From NCBI RefSeq assembly GCF_001467625.1, contig NZ_LNYB01000016.1, positions 81,275 through 114,713 on the forward strand: a stretch of 33,439 bases of DNA. Reading direction: 5' to 3'. Numbering within the stretch: position 1 is the stretch's first letter; each line of letters opens with the position of its first letter. The notes beneath the pieces were generated by a model. The model was not told the DNA's origin. It did no database searches and worked only from the letters and a program-made list of their open reading frames with translations. The DNA is from Legionella feeleii (GTDB lineage Bacteria > Pseudomonadota > Gammaproteobacteria > Legionellales > Legionellaceae). Shown in pieces: positions 1 through 8,566 of the stretch. The position numbers were made by a program, and so were the translations under genes.

Positions 1-177
1 AGTTAGTGAACGTGGATTAAAAATAAAGGTATTACTAGCAAGAACAAGTAATTTTGGCATACCACTATCAGCCGTATCTATACGAGCAGGATAACCAAAT
101 GCCGCTGTACTACTATAGAGGAGAAAAGAACCAGTAAAAATAAGAAGCCAGTATTTGCGAGGACTGAGCTCATCCAT
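1..177 (-). CDS. Exported protein, N-terminal part only (possibly EnhA-like L,D-transpeptidase)
   Basis: The gene starts at an ATG ending at base 177 and runs off the left edge, so only 59 codons are visible. An AGGA ribosome binding site sits about 6 bases upstream and a plausible promoter lies at 213-241. Residues 1-6 are polar (MDELSP), then come two basic residues and a hydrophobic stretch (about residues 9-24), which reads as a signal peptide or membrane anchor. The exported part begins around the GYPARIDTADSG region and continues into a short beta-like segment, NTFIFNPRSLT. That segment resembles the start of Legionella EnhA-type proteins (YkuD L,D-transpeptidase fold) as I remember them, but the catalytic His/Cys region lies outside the window. 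Export is fairly safe; the family is a guess. Confidence 0.55.
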   Translation of the reverse strand, partial: MDELSPRKYWLLIFTGSFLLYSSTAAFGYPARIDTADSGMPKLLVLASNTFIFNPRSLT

Positions 178-212
178 GATATTTCCTACAACTAGAGATA
201 ACCCTGGCATTA

Positions 213-241
213 AATATAGTTCAAAAAATAACCATTCGCAA
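213..241 (-). promoter_or_regulatory. Putative sigma70-type promoter of the partial exported-protein gene
   Basis: Read on the minus strand: TTGCGA (bases 236-241), 17-base spacer, TATATT (213-218). This is 4/6 and 5/6 to consensus with ideal spacing. The predicted start near 206 leaves an untranslated leader of about 29 bases before the ATG at 177. Confidence 0.5.
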
Positions 242-245
242 AATT

Positions 246-944
246 TTATTCAACATCCCAAAGGTTATTATTTGATTTTTTGACTAAAAACTGGATAAAT
301 TCCTGATGTCGTTGTAATTCATCTGCGTCAGCAACAATCACAGGTGAATTGCTAACCAGGTGCTCTATCTGCTGCAAGACAGCTCCAGGCTGATTAACAT
401 GCTCCATACGCTCTTCAAACAAGCTTGTCTGTCCACCTGTCATGGCCAAATAAACTGATGCTAGAATCTCTGCATCCAGTAAGGCGCCATGCAGAGTTCG
501 ATTGGAGTTATCGATCTCGTAGCGCTTGCACAAGGCATCCAAACTATTACGCTGGCCTGGGTGCTTTTCTCTTGCAAGAACTAACGTGTCGCAAACAGTA
601 CAACACTCATTAAGCAGCACAGGCCAGTTAAGCAAGGCTAATTCTGCGTTAAGAAAACCCATATCAAAGGGAGCATTATGAATAATTAACTCTGCACCTT
701 GAACGAAGTGCATAAATTCGTCAGCAATATCCTTGAATAAGGGCTTATCTTGTAAAAACTCGGTACTTATACCATGAACACGGAAGGCACCCTCATCGAC
801 TTCACGCTGCGGATTAAGATAAACATGAAAATGCTTACCTGTCAGTTTTCTGTCTTGTAGTTCAACACAACCTATTTCAATAATCCGGTGGCCTAATTCA
901 TGACCAATACCGGTTGTTTCGGTATCTAAAACAACTTGACGCAT
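246..944 (-). CDS. dnaQ: DNA polymerase III epsilon subunit (3'-5' proofreading exonuclease)
   Basis: The 232-residue product is the proofreading exonuclease of the replicative polymerase. All five DEDDh residues are visible: D7 and E9 in DTETTG (Exo I), D94 in HNAPFD (Exo II), H152 and D157 in HGALLDAE (Exo III). The tail after about residue 185 is the short region that in E. coli DnaQ (243 aa) binds the alpha subunit. The gene lies 12 bases after rnhA on the same strand. In E. coli the two genes are neighbours but divergent; here they are co-directional and probably co-transcribed with upstream catabolic genes. No separate promoter was recognised in the 12-base gap. Confidence 0.95.
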   Translation of the reverse strand: MRQVVLDTETTGIGHELGHRIIEIGCVELQDRKLTGKHFHVYLNPQREVDEGAFRVHGISTEFLQDKPLFKDIADEFMHFVQGAELIIHNAPFDMGFLNAELALLNWPVLLNECCTVCDTLVLAREKHPGQRNSLDALCKRYEIDNSNRTLHGALLDAEILASVYLAMTGGQTSLFEERMEHVNQPGAVLQQIEHLVSNSPVIVADADELQRHQEFIQFLVKKSNNNLWDVE

Positions 945-956
945 ATCTTTATCCGT

Positions 957-1394
957 TTAAGTATTAAGGAGCTCTTCAATTGCCTGGTTTGCCAAAGCAT
1001 CAGCTAGTTCATTCTCAGGATGTCCTGCATGCCCTTTTACCCAATGCCACCTAATTTTATGTTGCATAGCTAAGGCATCTAATTGTTGCCAAAGGTCAAC
1101 ATTTTTAACTGGTTCTTTTCTTGAATTACGCCAGCCATTCTTCTTCCACTGAACTAACCACTCCATCATTCCTTGCCGCAGGTACTGCGAATCGGTATAG
1201 AGATGCACTTCACAAGGTCTTTTTAATGCTTCCAAGGCCTTAATAGCAGCGGTCAATTCCATGCGATTATTAGTTGTCAGTGTTTCCCCGCCGTATAAAG
1301 TTTTTTCACGGCCATTATAACGAAGCAAAGCTCCCCAGCCACCTGGCCCAGGGTTTCCTTTGCATGCTCCATCGGTATAAATTTTAATGGTCAT
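957..1394 (-). CDS. rnhA: Ribonuclease HI
   Basis: The enzyme cleaves the RNA strand of RNA-DNA hybrids (R-loops, primers). The 145-residue protein opens with [16 protein letters not shown] and carries the full catalytic set: D8, E46 (in NRMEL), D68 (in YTDSQY), H122 (in KGHAG) and D132. Length matches the family (E. coli 155). The ATG overlaps the stop of the upstream SDR gene by four bases (ATGA, 1391-1394), which implies translational coupling to it. dnaQ follows 12 bases downstream. Confidence 0.97.
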   Translation of the reverse strand: MTIKIYTDGACKGNPGPGGWGALLRYNGREKTLYGGETLTTNNRMELTAAIKALEALKRPCEVHLYTDSQYLRQGMMEWLVQWKKNGWRNSRKEPVKNVDLWQQLDALAMQHKIRWHWVKGHAGHPENELADALANQAIEELLNT

Positions 1395-2197
1395 AAAAAT
1401 AAATCTTGATAAGGTTCGATAGCAGGGTCGATAGCATACACAGAAAAATCATGAATACCAGCGTTTGTTAGCACTTCTTCATCAATAAAAAAATGGCCGC
1501 TCAAGAATTTGGCAGGCTGCGTTAAGATCCAATAGGCAGCATCGGCAACAATTTCAGGTGTTCTACTTGCTTTGAATATAGCCTCAGGGAAATGAGCGCG
1601 AATGGCATCCGTAGCAATTGTTGTTCTTGGCCATAAAGAATTAACAGCAATCCCGTAGGATTTTAATTCTTCAGCCAAACCCAAGGTACACATACTCATG
1701 CCAAATTTACTTATTGTATAAGCAAGATGGGGTGCAAACCATTTTTTATCCATGGATAGCGGCGGAGATAGTGTTAAAATATGTGGATTATCAGATTTCC
1801 TTAAATGAGGAATTGCAGCCTGAGAGCATGCAAAAGTTGCCCGTGTGTTGACCGCCTGCATCAGATCGTAGCGTTTCATCGGTGTTGCTAAAGTATCACT
1901 AAGACTGATTGCACTAGCATTATTAACCAGAATATCCAGCCTGCCAAAAGCCCCTACAGTCTCTGCTATTGCATGCTGAATTTGTTCTTCATCACGTACA
2001 TCAACAACGAGAGGTAGAGCCCGTCCACCTAATTGTTCTACCTCGTTGGCAACCGTATGAATTGTACCTTCCAGTTTCGGATGAGGAGTATCCGTTTTGG
2101 CAGCAAGAGCTATCCATGCTTTTTCGCGCGCAAAGCGGCGTGCAATAGCTCTGCCTATCCCCCGACTTGCGCCCGTTATAAATAACACCCTCGTCAT
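1391..2197 (-). CDS. Short-chain dehydrogenase/reductase, HSDL2-like
   Basis: A 268-residue classical SDR with a Rossmann fold. The cofactor motif TGASRGIG is at residues 8-15, NNAS at 92-95, catalytic S144 in LTLSPP, and Y160/K164 in the YxxxK motif. The stretch around [20 protein letters not shown] and the later SLWPRTTI resemble the SDR part of hydroxysteroid dehydrogenase-like protein 2; the SCP2 lipid-binding domain of full HSDL2 is absent. The substrate is unknown, perhaps a lipid-derived hydroxyacyl compound. It overlaps the upstream aldehyde dehydrogenase by four bases (ATGA at 2194-2197) and the downstream rnhA by four, so the three are tightly coupled. Confidence 0.85.
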   Translation of the reverse strand: MTRVLFITGASRGIGRAIARRFAREKAWIALAAKTDTPHPKLEGTIHTVANEVEQLGGRALPLVVDVRDEEQIQHAIAETVGAFGRLDILVNNASAISLSDTLATPMKRYDLMQAVNTRATFACSQAAIPHLRKSDNPHILTLSPPLSMDKKWFAPHLAYTISKFGMSMCTLGLAEELKSYGIAVNSLWPRTTIATDAIRAHFPEAIFKASRTPEIVADAAYWILTQPAKFLSGHFFIDEEVLTNAGIHDFSVYAIDPAIEPYQDLFL

Positions 2198-3600
2198 TTC
2201 TTCTCCCTAAGATCCATTCCTGCTACCCAGGTTAAAAAGTAGCGTATCAATTTACCATAAGGCGGATAAAACCAGGTAATAGCTGCAAAACGTCGTTGTG
2301 AAAACACCGGCTTTAATTTTGAAAAGCGATCAAACCCCTCTTGCCCATGATAATGGCCAATTCCACTTTCCCCTATTCCACCAAAAGGCAGCGCATCAAT
2401 GGCAATATGGGTTAAGGTATCATTGATAGTCAAAGCACCAGACAGTGTTTTTATTTGCAGGGCTTTCCTTTCCCGTTTATCTTCACCAAAATAATAGATG
2501 GCCAAAGGTTTGGGGCGCTCATTGATAAAATCAACTGCCTCATCGAAGGTCTCATAGCTGATAACTGGAAGAATTGGGCCAAAAATTTCTTCCTGCATAA
2601 GCAGCATCGATTTTTTTACATTCAATACCAGATAAAATGGCATTTTTTGCTTTTGGTTCTCAAATTTGCCAATTTGAATAATATGCGCATTTTGGTCTTT
2701 GGCATCATCGATATAGGCCTGTAACCTTTCCTTATGTTGAGCGGAAATAAGGCAAGAATAATCTGGATTGCTTTCTAAATCGGGGAAATGCTTGGCCATA
2801 AACTCTTTACAAAAGGTCTCAATTCGAGGTTCCCATCCCTTAGGTACCAGCAAATAATCTGGTGCAATACAAGTCTGGCCAGCATTATAAAGTTTTCCCA
2901 TAAAAAGCCGGGAAAAATAATTTGGATTAACAGAAGAAGAAATAATTACAGGTGACTTCCCCCCTAACTCGAGCGTAACTGGAGTTAAGCTCTTGGCTGC
3001 TGTTGCCATTATTTCTCTACCTACTGCAGTTGAACCTGTAAAAAGAAGGTGATTAAAAGGCAAATTAGCAAATTTTTTAGCAATCCCTAAATCGCCATTA
3101 ACAATAATAACTAGATTAGTCTCTATTCCCTCTTGGTCAAACAATCGAGCTAATGTCTCTCCCGTTTTTGGCGTCTTCTCTGAAATTTTAATCATTACAC
3201 GATTCCCTGCAGCTAAAGCATAAACTAAAGGTACCAATGCAAGATAGAGTGGGTAATTCCAGGGAACCATTACACCAATCACTCCCAATGATTGTGGAAA
3301 AACATAGGCAGAGGCAGGTTTAAAAAGCCACAAAACTGGCTTTTTTCGAATTTTCATCCACTTTTTTAAATTTTTTAAGCAATAATCAATTGCATTAATA
3401 CACGGATAAATCTCTAAAAGAAGTGTCTCCTGATAAGCACGATGAGAAAAATCTTCATTCACTGCCTGGGCGAGTTCAATTGAATTTTTTTGCAGGAGAT
3501 GTTTTAACTGTCGCAAGGTCTGTTGCCGTTCTTCTAAGGATAAATAAGGGTTTACACGGGTTTCTTGTGCAAGACGTTTAAATAGCGTTTTCAATTCCAT
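2194..3600 (-). CDS. Aldehyde dehydrogenase, coniferyl-aldehyde dehydrogenase type
   Basis: NAD(P)-dependent oxidation of an aldehyde to the acid. The 468-residue protein has N115 in VPWNYP, the FTGS cofactor loop at 187-190, catalytic base E211 in ELGGKSP and nucleophile C244 in NAGQTC. The length and the PWNYP/ELGGK context fit the coniferyl-aldehyde or fatty-aldehyde dehydrogenase branch, which is shorter than the 490-500 residue branch. The C-terminus (around AITWFYPPYGKLIRYFLTWVAG) is hydrophobic and could anchor to a membrane, as in fatty-aldehyde enzymes. It starts 27 bases after hutH, so it is likely in the same transcript. The true substrate cannot be told from sequence. Confidence 0.85.
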   Translation of the reverse strand: MELKTLFKRLAQETRVNPYLSLEERQQTLRQLKHLLQKNSIELAQAVNEDFSHRAYQETLLLEIYPCINAIDYCLKNLKKWMKIRKKPVLWLFKPASAYVFPQSLGVIGVMVPWNYPLYLALVPLVYALAAGNRVMIKISEKTPKTGETLARLFDQEGIETNLVIIVNGDLGIAKKFANLPFNHLLFTGSTAVGREIMATAAKSLTPVTLELGGKSPVIISSSVNPNYFSRLFMGKLYNAGQTCIAPDYLLVPKGWEPRIETFCKEFMAKHFPDLESNPDYSCLISAQHKERLQAYIDDAKDQNAHIIQIGKFENQKQKMPFYLVLNVKKSMLLMQEEIFGPILPVISYETFDEAVDFINERPKPLAIYYFGEDKRERKALQIKTLSGALTINDTLTHIAIDALPFGGIGESGIGHYHGQEGFDRFSKLKPVFSQRRFAAITWFYPPYGKLIRYFLTWVAGMDLREKK

Positions 3601-3627
3601 TTTTATCGTCCTTATTTATTTCCTCAA

Positions 3628-5139
3628 CTAATAATCTTCATAGCAAAAATCACCCTGCAAGATTTTTTGCTTAATAATTGCAAGATCCGGAGCAAAATAA
3701 CGATCCTGATTATATGGAGCAACTACCGCTCTTATTTTTGCGTAAACCTGACTTAATTTAGGTGAGGTGGTTAGAGGTTTATGGAACTCAAGGCCTTGGC
3801 AAGCAGCTAATAATTCGATACCCAGGATAGTCGCTGTATTATCAATCATTTCATATAAGCGCCTCGCTGCATTAGTAGCCATTGAAACGTGATCTTCTTG
3901 ATTAGCAGAGGTCGAGATGCTATCTACAGAATGAGGATGAGCCAAGGCTTTATTATCACTGGCACAAGCTGCCGCTGTAACGTGTGCAATCATAAAACCA
4001 GAGTTTAAACCGCCCTCTTTAACTAAGTAAGCCGGTAATCCACTGAAATGTTTATCAATTAGTAACGCAATACGACGCTCCGCATTAGCGCCAATTTCGG
4101 CAATTGCTAACGCTAAATTATCAGCAGCCATGGCAATAATTTCCCCGTGAAAATTACCTCCCGATAAAATATCCCCTTGCTCAGCAAAGACGATGGGATT
4201 ATCTGAAATAGCGTTGGCCTCGATCCCTAAGGTTTCACTAACAAAGCGCATTTGATGTAAAACAGCGCCCATGATTTGTGGTTGACAACGCAACGAGTAT
4301 GGATCTTGTACCCGGGAGCAACTACGATGAGATTCACGAATCAAACTTCCAGCTAAAAGATCTCTATATTTTGCTGCAACGTCACATTGGGCCGAATAAC
4401 CACGGACCTGGTGGATGCGCATATCAAAAGGAACGTCACTGCCAGAAGCAGCATCTACCGATAAACTTCCCGCTATAACAGCTGTTTCAAAGAGCAATTC
4501 TGTTTTGAATAAGGCTTGCATTGCTAAAGCTGTAGATACTTGTAAGCCATTAAGCAACGCCAAACCTTCCTTAGGGGCTAATTCCAACGGTTTTAATCCA
4601 GCGATTTTAAGGCCTTCCACGGCACTAATTATTTGGCCTTCAAAACGTACTTGCCCTTCCCCTATTAAAGGTAAAGCAAGATGGGCTAGTGGCGCTAAAT
4701 CACCAGATGCGCCTACGGAGCCTTTCCCAGGGATGCAGGGATAAACACCTTTGTTGTATAGAATGCATAAAGCATCGATAAGTTCTTTTCTGACTCCAGA
4801 ATAACCCTGTGCTAGATTATTAATTTTAAGAATTAAAGCTAACGCTACAATTTCATCAGCCAGTAATTCACCCGTTCCACAAGCATGAGATAAGACAATA
4901 TTACGTTGTAATTGTTTTAAAAGCTCAGTAGAAATAGTTTGATTGGCTAGAGAACCAAAACCCGTATTGATGCCATACACAGTTCTTTTGTCATTTATTA
5001 CCTGTTGCACAGTTGCACAAGATTTCTCAATTAGAGGTAAAAAAGCTTCGTCCAAAACCAAGGATTTTTGTTGAGAAAGAATGGATTTGATAGATTGAAG
5101 ACTTAAGTGGCCTGGAACAAGGGTAAAGAACTCAGCCAT
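3628..5139 (-). CDS. hutH: Histidine ammonia-lyase
   Basis: First step of histidine breakdown: L-histidine to urocanate plus ammonia. From the chosen ATG (MAEFF) the product has 503 residues. The self-forming MIO cofactor triad A-S-G is at 144-146 in GASGDLAPL, close to the 142-144 of the Pseudomonas enzyme, and the catalytic Tyr is Y55 in YGINTGFG. The frame is open further upstream to base 5322, but that part lies inside hutU and is not family-like. The ATG at 5139 overlaps the hutU stop by 8 bases, a normal coupled arrangement. hutI, hutG/hutF and a hut regulator are not in this window. Confidence 0.95.
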   Translation of the reverse strand: MAEFFTLVPGHLSLQSIKSILSQQKSLVLDEAFLPLIEKSCATVQQVINDKRTVYGINTGFGSLANQTISTELLKQLQRNIVLSHACGTGELLADEIVALALILKINNLAQGYSGVRKELIDALCILYNKGVYPCIPGKGSVGASGDLAPLAHLALPLIGEGQVRFEGQIISAVEGLKIAGLKPLELAPKEGLALLNGLQVSTALAMQALFKTELLFETAVIAGSLSVDAASGSDVPFDMRIHQVRGYSAQCDVAAKYRDLLAGSLIRESHRSCSRVQDPYSLRCQPQIMGAVLHQMRFVSETLGIEANAISDNPIVFAEQGDILSGGNFHGEIIAMAADNLALAIAEIGANAERRIALLIDKHFSGLPAYLVKEGGLNSGFMIAHVTAAACASDNKALAHPHSVDSISTSANQEDHVSMATNAARRLYEMIDNTATILGIELLAACQGLEFHKPLTTSPKLSQVYAKIRAVVAPYNQDRYFAPDLAIIKQKILQGDFCYEDY

Positions 5140-6820
5140 GACGCGCTCCACCAATTGATTCCATGGGTAACCATAAATGATTTTCTTTAGCACATTGCTT
5201 TGCCAAGCTATAACCAGCATCAGCATGACGCATAACGCCGGTTGCGGGGTCATTATGCAACACACGCGCGAGACGAATTGCTGCTTCATCAGTACCATCG
5301 GCCACAATAACCACTCCGGCATGTTGGGAAAATCCCATACCTACGCCACCACCATGGTGAATGCTGACCCAGGTTGCGCCGCTGGCGCAATTCAATAAAG
5401 CATTTAATAATGGCCAATCCGATACAGCATCACTCCCATCCAACATCGCCTCGGTTTCTCGATTTGGGCTTGCTACTGAACCAGAATCAAGATGATCGCG
5501 ACCAATGACAATCGGGGCATTAACTTCTTTATTTTTTACCATTTCATTAAAGGCAAGTGCCAACCGGGCTCGATCTTTAAGGCCTACCCAACAGATTCTG
5601 GCTGGCAAACCTTGAAATGCAATTTTTTCTCGGGCCATATCCAACCAACGGTGCAACTGTTTGTCATCTGGAATAAGACTTTTAACTTTTTCATCTGTAG
5701 CATAGATATCCTCGGGATCTCCTGATAAAGCAACCCAGCGAAAAGGGCCAACACCTTCACAAAATAGAGGACGAATATAGGCAGGTACAAATCCAGGAAT
5801 CATGAAGGCGTCAGCAACTCCTTCTTCATACGCCATTTGACGAATATTGTTACCATAATCAAATACTGGAATGCCTTTCTTTTGGAAAGCTAGCATTGCC
5901 CTCACTTGTTCAGCCATCGATTTTTTAGCTGCAGTAACAACCTCTTGCGGAGCAGTTCGCCTGAGTTCAGCTGCTTTTTCTAAGGACCAACCACGTGGTA
6001 AATAACCATTTAATGGATCATGAGCGCTGGTTTGATCTGTCACCAGCGATGGTAAAAAACCTCGTCGTAATAATTCCGGGTAAACTTCAGCTGCATTTCC
6101 CAAAAGCCCTACCGATAGGGGTAGTCTATTGCGGCAGGATTCTTCTATCCATTCCACGGCTTGCTCAAAATTTTCTGTAGATCTGTCTAAGTAGCGGGTT
6201 TTTAACCGTTTTTCCAATCGGCGGGGATCGCATTCAATTGCCAGCATACTAGCCCCTGCCATTGTTGCTGCCAAAGGCTGTGCTCCTCCCATACCGCCAA
6301 GGCCAGCTGTCAATATCCACTGACCTGATAAATTACCACTGTAATGTTGCTTGGCGCAGGCACTGAAAGTCTCATAAGTCCCTTGCACTATGCCTTGTGA
6401 ACCAATATAAATCCAACTTCCTGCAGTCATTTGCCCGTACATCATGAGCCCTTTCTTATCAAGCTCATTAAAATGATCCCAGGTAGCCCAATGCGGTACC
6501 AAGTTCGAGTTAGCAATTAAAACTCGTGGCGCATCCTTATGGGTAGTAAAAACCCCTACAGGTTTACCCGATTGAATTAATAAAGTTTGATTTTCATTCA
6601 GCTCTTTGAGAACTTCCACAATCTTGTTATAAGAAGGCCAATCACGTGCTGCGCGGCCAAGACCTCCATAAACCACTAATGAAGCGGGTGCTTCCGCTAC
6701 TTCAGGATCCAGATTATTACGAAGCATTCGTAAAGCAGCTTCTGTAAGCCAATTTTTGGCTTCCAATTGTGTACCGCGTTGAGCGCTGATGTTGAGTAGC
6801 GCGTGGTTTTGCACAGCCAT
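5132..6820 (-). CDS. hutU: Urocanate hydratase (urocanase)
   Basis: Second step of histidine breakdown: urocanate to imidazolonepropionate, using tightly bound NAD+ as an electrophile. The 562-residue product has the NAD-binding GLGGMGGA at 173-180, the active-site cysteine C410 in PARICWVG (same number as in Pseudomonas putida) and the family block GSVASPNRE followed by [10 protein letters not shown]. The ATG at 6818-6820 has a GGAG site about 6 bases upstream. It is first in the minus-strand run hutU-hutH-ALDH-SDR-rnhA-dnaQ and has its own promoter with an operator-like repeat. Confidence 0.96.
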   Translation of the reverse strand: MAVQNHALLNISAQRGTQLEAKNWLTEAALRMLRNNLDPEVAEAPASLVVYGGLGRAARDWPSYNKIVEVLKELNENQTLLIQSGKPVGVFTTHKDAPRVLIANSNLVPHWATWDHFNELDKKGLMMYGQMTAGSWIYIGSQGIVQGTYETFSACAKQHYSGNLSGQWILTAGLGGMGGAQPLAATMAGASMLAIECDPRRLEKRLKTRYLDRSTENFEQAVEWIEESCRNRLPLSVGLLGNAAEVYPELLRRGFLPSLVTDQTSAHDPLNGYLPRGWSLEKAAELRRTAPQEVVTAAKKSMAEQVRAMLAFQKKGIPVFDYGNNIRQMAYEEGVADAFMIPGFVPAYIRPLFCEGVGPFRWVALSGDPEDIYATDEKVKSLIPDDKQLHRWLDMAREKIAFQGLPARICWVGLKDRARLALAFNEMVKNKEVNAPIVIGRDHLDSGSVASPNRETEAMLDGSDAVSDWPLLNALLNCASGATWVSIHHGGGVGMGFSQHAGVVIVADGTDEAAIRLARVLHNDPATGVMRHADAGYSLAKQCAKENHLWLPMESIGGARHG

Positions 6821-6831
6821 TTTTTCTCCAT

Positions 6832-6847
6832 CCTGGAATTCTCCAGG
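6832..6847. promoter_or_regulatory. Inverted repeat over the predicted hutU start site, candidate operator
   Basis: CCTGGA-N4-TCCAGG, a perfect 6-bp inverted repeat, lies between the predicted -10 box (6850-6855) and the ribosome binding site of hutU and covers the expected transcription start near 6843. That is a classic repressor position. It does not match the TGTATATACA-type HutC operator I know from pseudomonads, so the regulator is unknown. Confidence 0.45.
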
Positions 6848-6849
6848 TT

Positions 6850-6878
6850 ATCATACACGACGTAATAAAGGACGTGAA
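6850..6878 (-). promoter_or_regulatory. Putative sigma70-type promoter of the hutUH run
   Basis: Minus-strand TTCACG (6873-6878), 17-base spacer, TATGAT (6850-6855): 4/6 and 5/6 to consensus with ideal spacing. The predicted start near 6843 gives a leader of about 23 bases. Confidence 0.6.
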
Positions 6879-6908
6879 TGGCTATTACATTTGAAGCATT
6901 CATACAGG

Positions 6909-6938
6909 TTGTAAAAATAACAATCAGCATGATAGACT
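6909..6938 (+). promoter_or_regulatory. Weak candidate promoter of the peptide transporter gene
   Basis: TTGTAA (6909-6914), 18-base spacer, TAGACT (6933-6938), each 4/6 to consensus. It points away from hutU and would leave a leader of about 25 bases before the GTG start at 6971. Confidence 0.3.
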
Positions 6939-6970
6939 GCAAAGTCGCTTTTTAAAAATGAAGAGTTATC

Positions 6971-8434
6971 GTGCATACACCTCAATCAAAACATCCTCCT
7001 TCATTGCGGGTTTTTTTCGCCACAGAAATGTGGGAAAGATATGGGTTTTATGTTGTACAATCTTTATTAGCCCTGTATTTAGCTCGTCATTTCAAATGGC
7101 CCGATAAAGATGTTTATGCGCTGGTTGGCTCCTTTACCGCTTTAACATACTTATCTCCAGTAATCGGGGGCTGGATTGCTGATCATTTACTTGGACAGAA
7201 AAGGGCCATTTTGGCTGGAGCCTGTTTTTTATTTCTTAGTTACCTCTCCTTATCCCTTCTCAACTCAGATCAAGGTTTGACTGTTTCTCTGGCGGGGATT
7301 GCAGTAGGCACAGGTTTGTTAAAACCTAATATTTCCTCTTTGTTAGGCAACGAATATCCTATCGATTCCCCAAAACGAGAAAGTGGTTTTACGATTTTTT
7401 ATATGGGGATAACAACAGGTATTATTTTAGGGACAACCTTACCCAGTTTACTTCATAGTCACTTTGGATGGCCGGTTGCTTTTGCCAGTGCGGCTTTGGG
7501 AATGGTTATCGCTTTTGCAGTCTTTGTTTTTGGAGTTTATATTTACCATATAGCCGATTATCATCCCTTTGAATTCCGTATAGATAAATTAATAAAATCG
7601 ATTTTGATGATGATATTTTTATGGCTGCTTTCTTTTTCGATTCTTGAATACCCTATCTTTGCTGATTCAGCCTTTGGTGGTGTTGTTCTCTTGTCCTTGG
7701 GTTATTTAATTTACTGTGCAAAACGTGAAACAGCCCAGCAAGCAAGGCAAACGGTTGTTATTGGGTTATTATGTATCATTTCAGTGATGTTTTGGGCTTT
7801 TTATTTTCAAATGTTTATGTCTCTTACTCTATTTATTTCAAGAGTTGTTGAGCCCAAGCTTTTTGGTATTCAATTCCCACCACCTTACTATGTTGGGATA
7901 CAAAGTGTTGGCATGATTATTTTTGGCTACTTCCTTGCTCGGGGAAAGAAGGAGCTCAATATAGTACAAAGTGGAATACGTACGAGTAATAAATTTATTT
8001 TAGCAATGATTTTTATGACTATTGCCTATACCCTTATTGCACTGGTAAGCCACAACAGCCTGGGGGCTAGTTTATTATCACCACTGTATTTTATTCCTGC
8101 CTATTTGATGATTTCAATCGCCGAGCTTTTGCTATCTCCAGTAGGCCTCTCTGCAATTACTGTGCTGGCCAGTCGTAAAAAAGTGAGCACAATGATGGGG
8201 ATCTTCTTTGTCTCACTCGGTATTGGTGGTTTTTTATCAGGTAAATTAGCCAATTTAACCTCGATTAAATCAGACGAATTAACAATTACCAAGTTAAAAA
8301 TTCATTATGCAAGCACCTTTACCGAATTATTGTATATTTTATTGGCTGCCACGTTGGTTTGCTTTATTTTAGGCTACTTTATAAAATCGCTATTGCTACG
8401 CAATCAGAATGACGTAAACAAGAGTGCAGGTTAA
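6971..8434 (+). CDS. Proton-dependent oligopeptide transporter (POT/PTR2 family)
   Basis: A 487-residue polytopic inner-membrane protein that should import di- or tripeptides with protons. The proton-coupling E-x-x-E-R motif is E19-M-W-E22-R23 in the first helix, followed by GGWIADHLLGQKR after helix 2-3 and FYMGITTGIILG in helix 5, all POT hallmarks. About 12-14 hydrophobic helices are visible. The start is GTG, preceded by AAGAG about 6 bases upstream; no in-frame ATG gives a full first helix. It is divergent from hutU. A bacterium living on amino acids would gain from having peptide uptake next to histidine catabolism, but the link is only by position. Confidence 0.92.
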   Translation: MHTPQSKHPPSLRVFFATEMWERYGFYVVQSLLALYLARHFKWPDKDVYALVGSFTALTYLSPVIGGWIADHLLGQKRAILAGACFLFLSYLSLSLLNSDQGLTVSLAGIAVGTGLLKPNISSLLGNEYPIDSPKRESGFTIFYMGITTGIILGTTLPSLLHSHFGWPVAFASAALGMVIAFAVFVFGVYIYHIADYHPFEFRIDKLIKSILMMIFLWLLSFSILEYPIFADSAFGGVVLLSLGYLIYCAKRETAQQARQTVVIGLLCIISVMFWAFYFQMFMSLTLFISRVVEPKLFGIQFPPPYYVGIQSVGMIIFGYFLARGKKELNIVQSGIRTSNKFILAMIFMTIAYTLIALVSHNSLGASLLSPLYFIPAYLMISIAELLLSPVGLSAITVLASRKKVSTMMGIFFVSLGIGGFLSGKLANLTSIKSDELTITKLKIHYASTFTELLYILLAATLVCFILGYFIKSLLLRNQNDVNKSAG

Positions 8435-8448
8435 TAAAAGCATAATAC

Positions 8449-8478
8449 TTGGGCTGCGCGCCGAAAATCCCTTATAAT
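8449..8478 (+). promoter_or_regulatory. Candidate promoter of the MFS transporter gene
   Basis: A perfect TATAAT (8473-8478) is preceded by a poor -35, TTGGGC (8449-8454), with an 18-base spacer. The leader to the ATG at 8567 would be about 80 bases and contains an inverted repeat (8476-8510). Confidence 0.4.
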
Positions 8479-8510
8479 GCCATTTGACGCTACACTGCAG
8501 ACATGGCATT
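8476..8510. repeat. 8-bp perfect inverted repeat overlapping the MFS promoter
   Basis: AATGCCAT (8476-8483) and ATGGCATT (8503-8510) with a 19-base spacer. The left arm overlaps the -10 box and the right arm lies in the leader, so it could be a two-site operator or an RNA hairpin at the 5' end of the transcript. Confidence 0.45.
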
Positions 8511-8566
8511 ATTCCTAGCCTTGGAAGGCCATTCTTGTTACCTTCTACCTCATATTTAGGCTTATC

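Noticed and set aside
4278-4744. Plus-strand open frames opposite hutH
   Set aside because: They are mirror frames of a well-conserved gene, with no ribosome site or family pattern; the same holds for other frames opposite clear genes across the window.
5140-5322. N-terminal extension of HutH by 61 residues
   Set aside because: This part lies inside hutU in another frame, is not family-like, and the ATG at 5139 gives the usual length and the 8-base overlap with the hutU stop.
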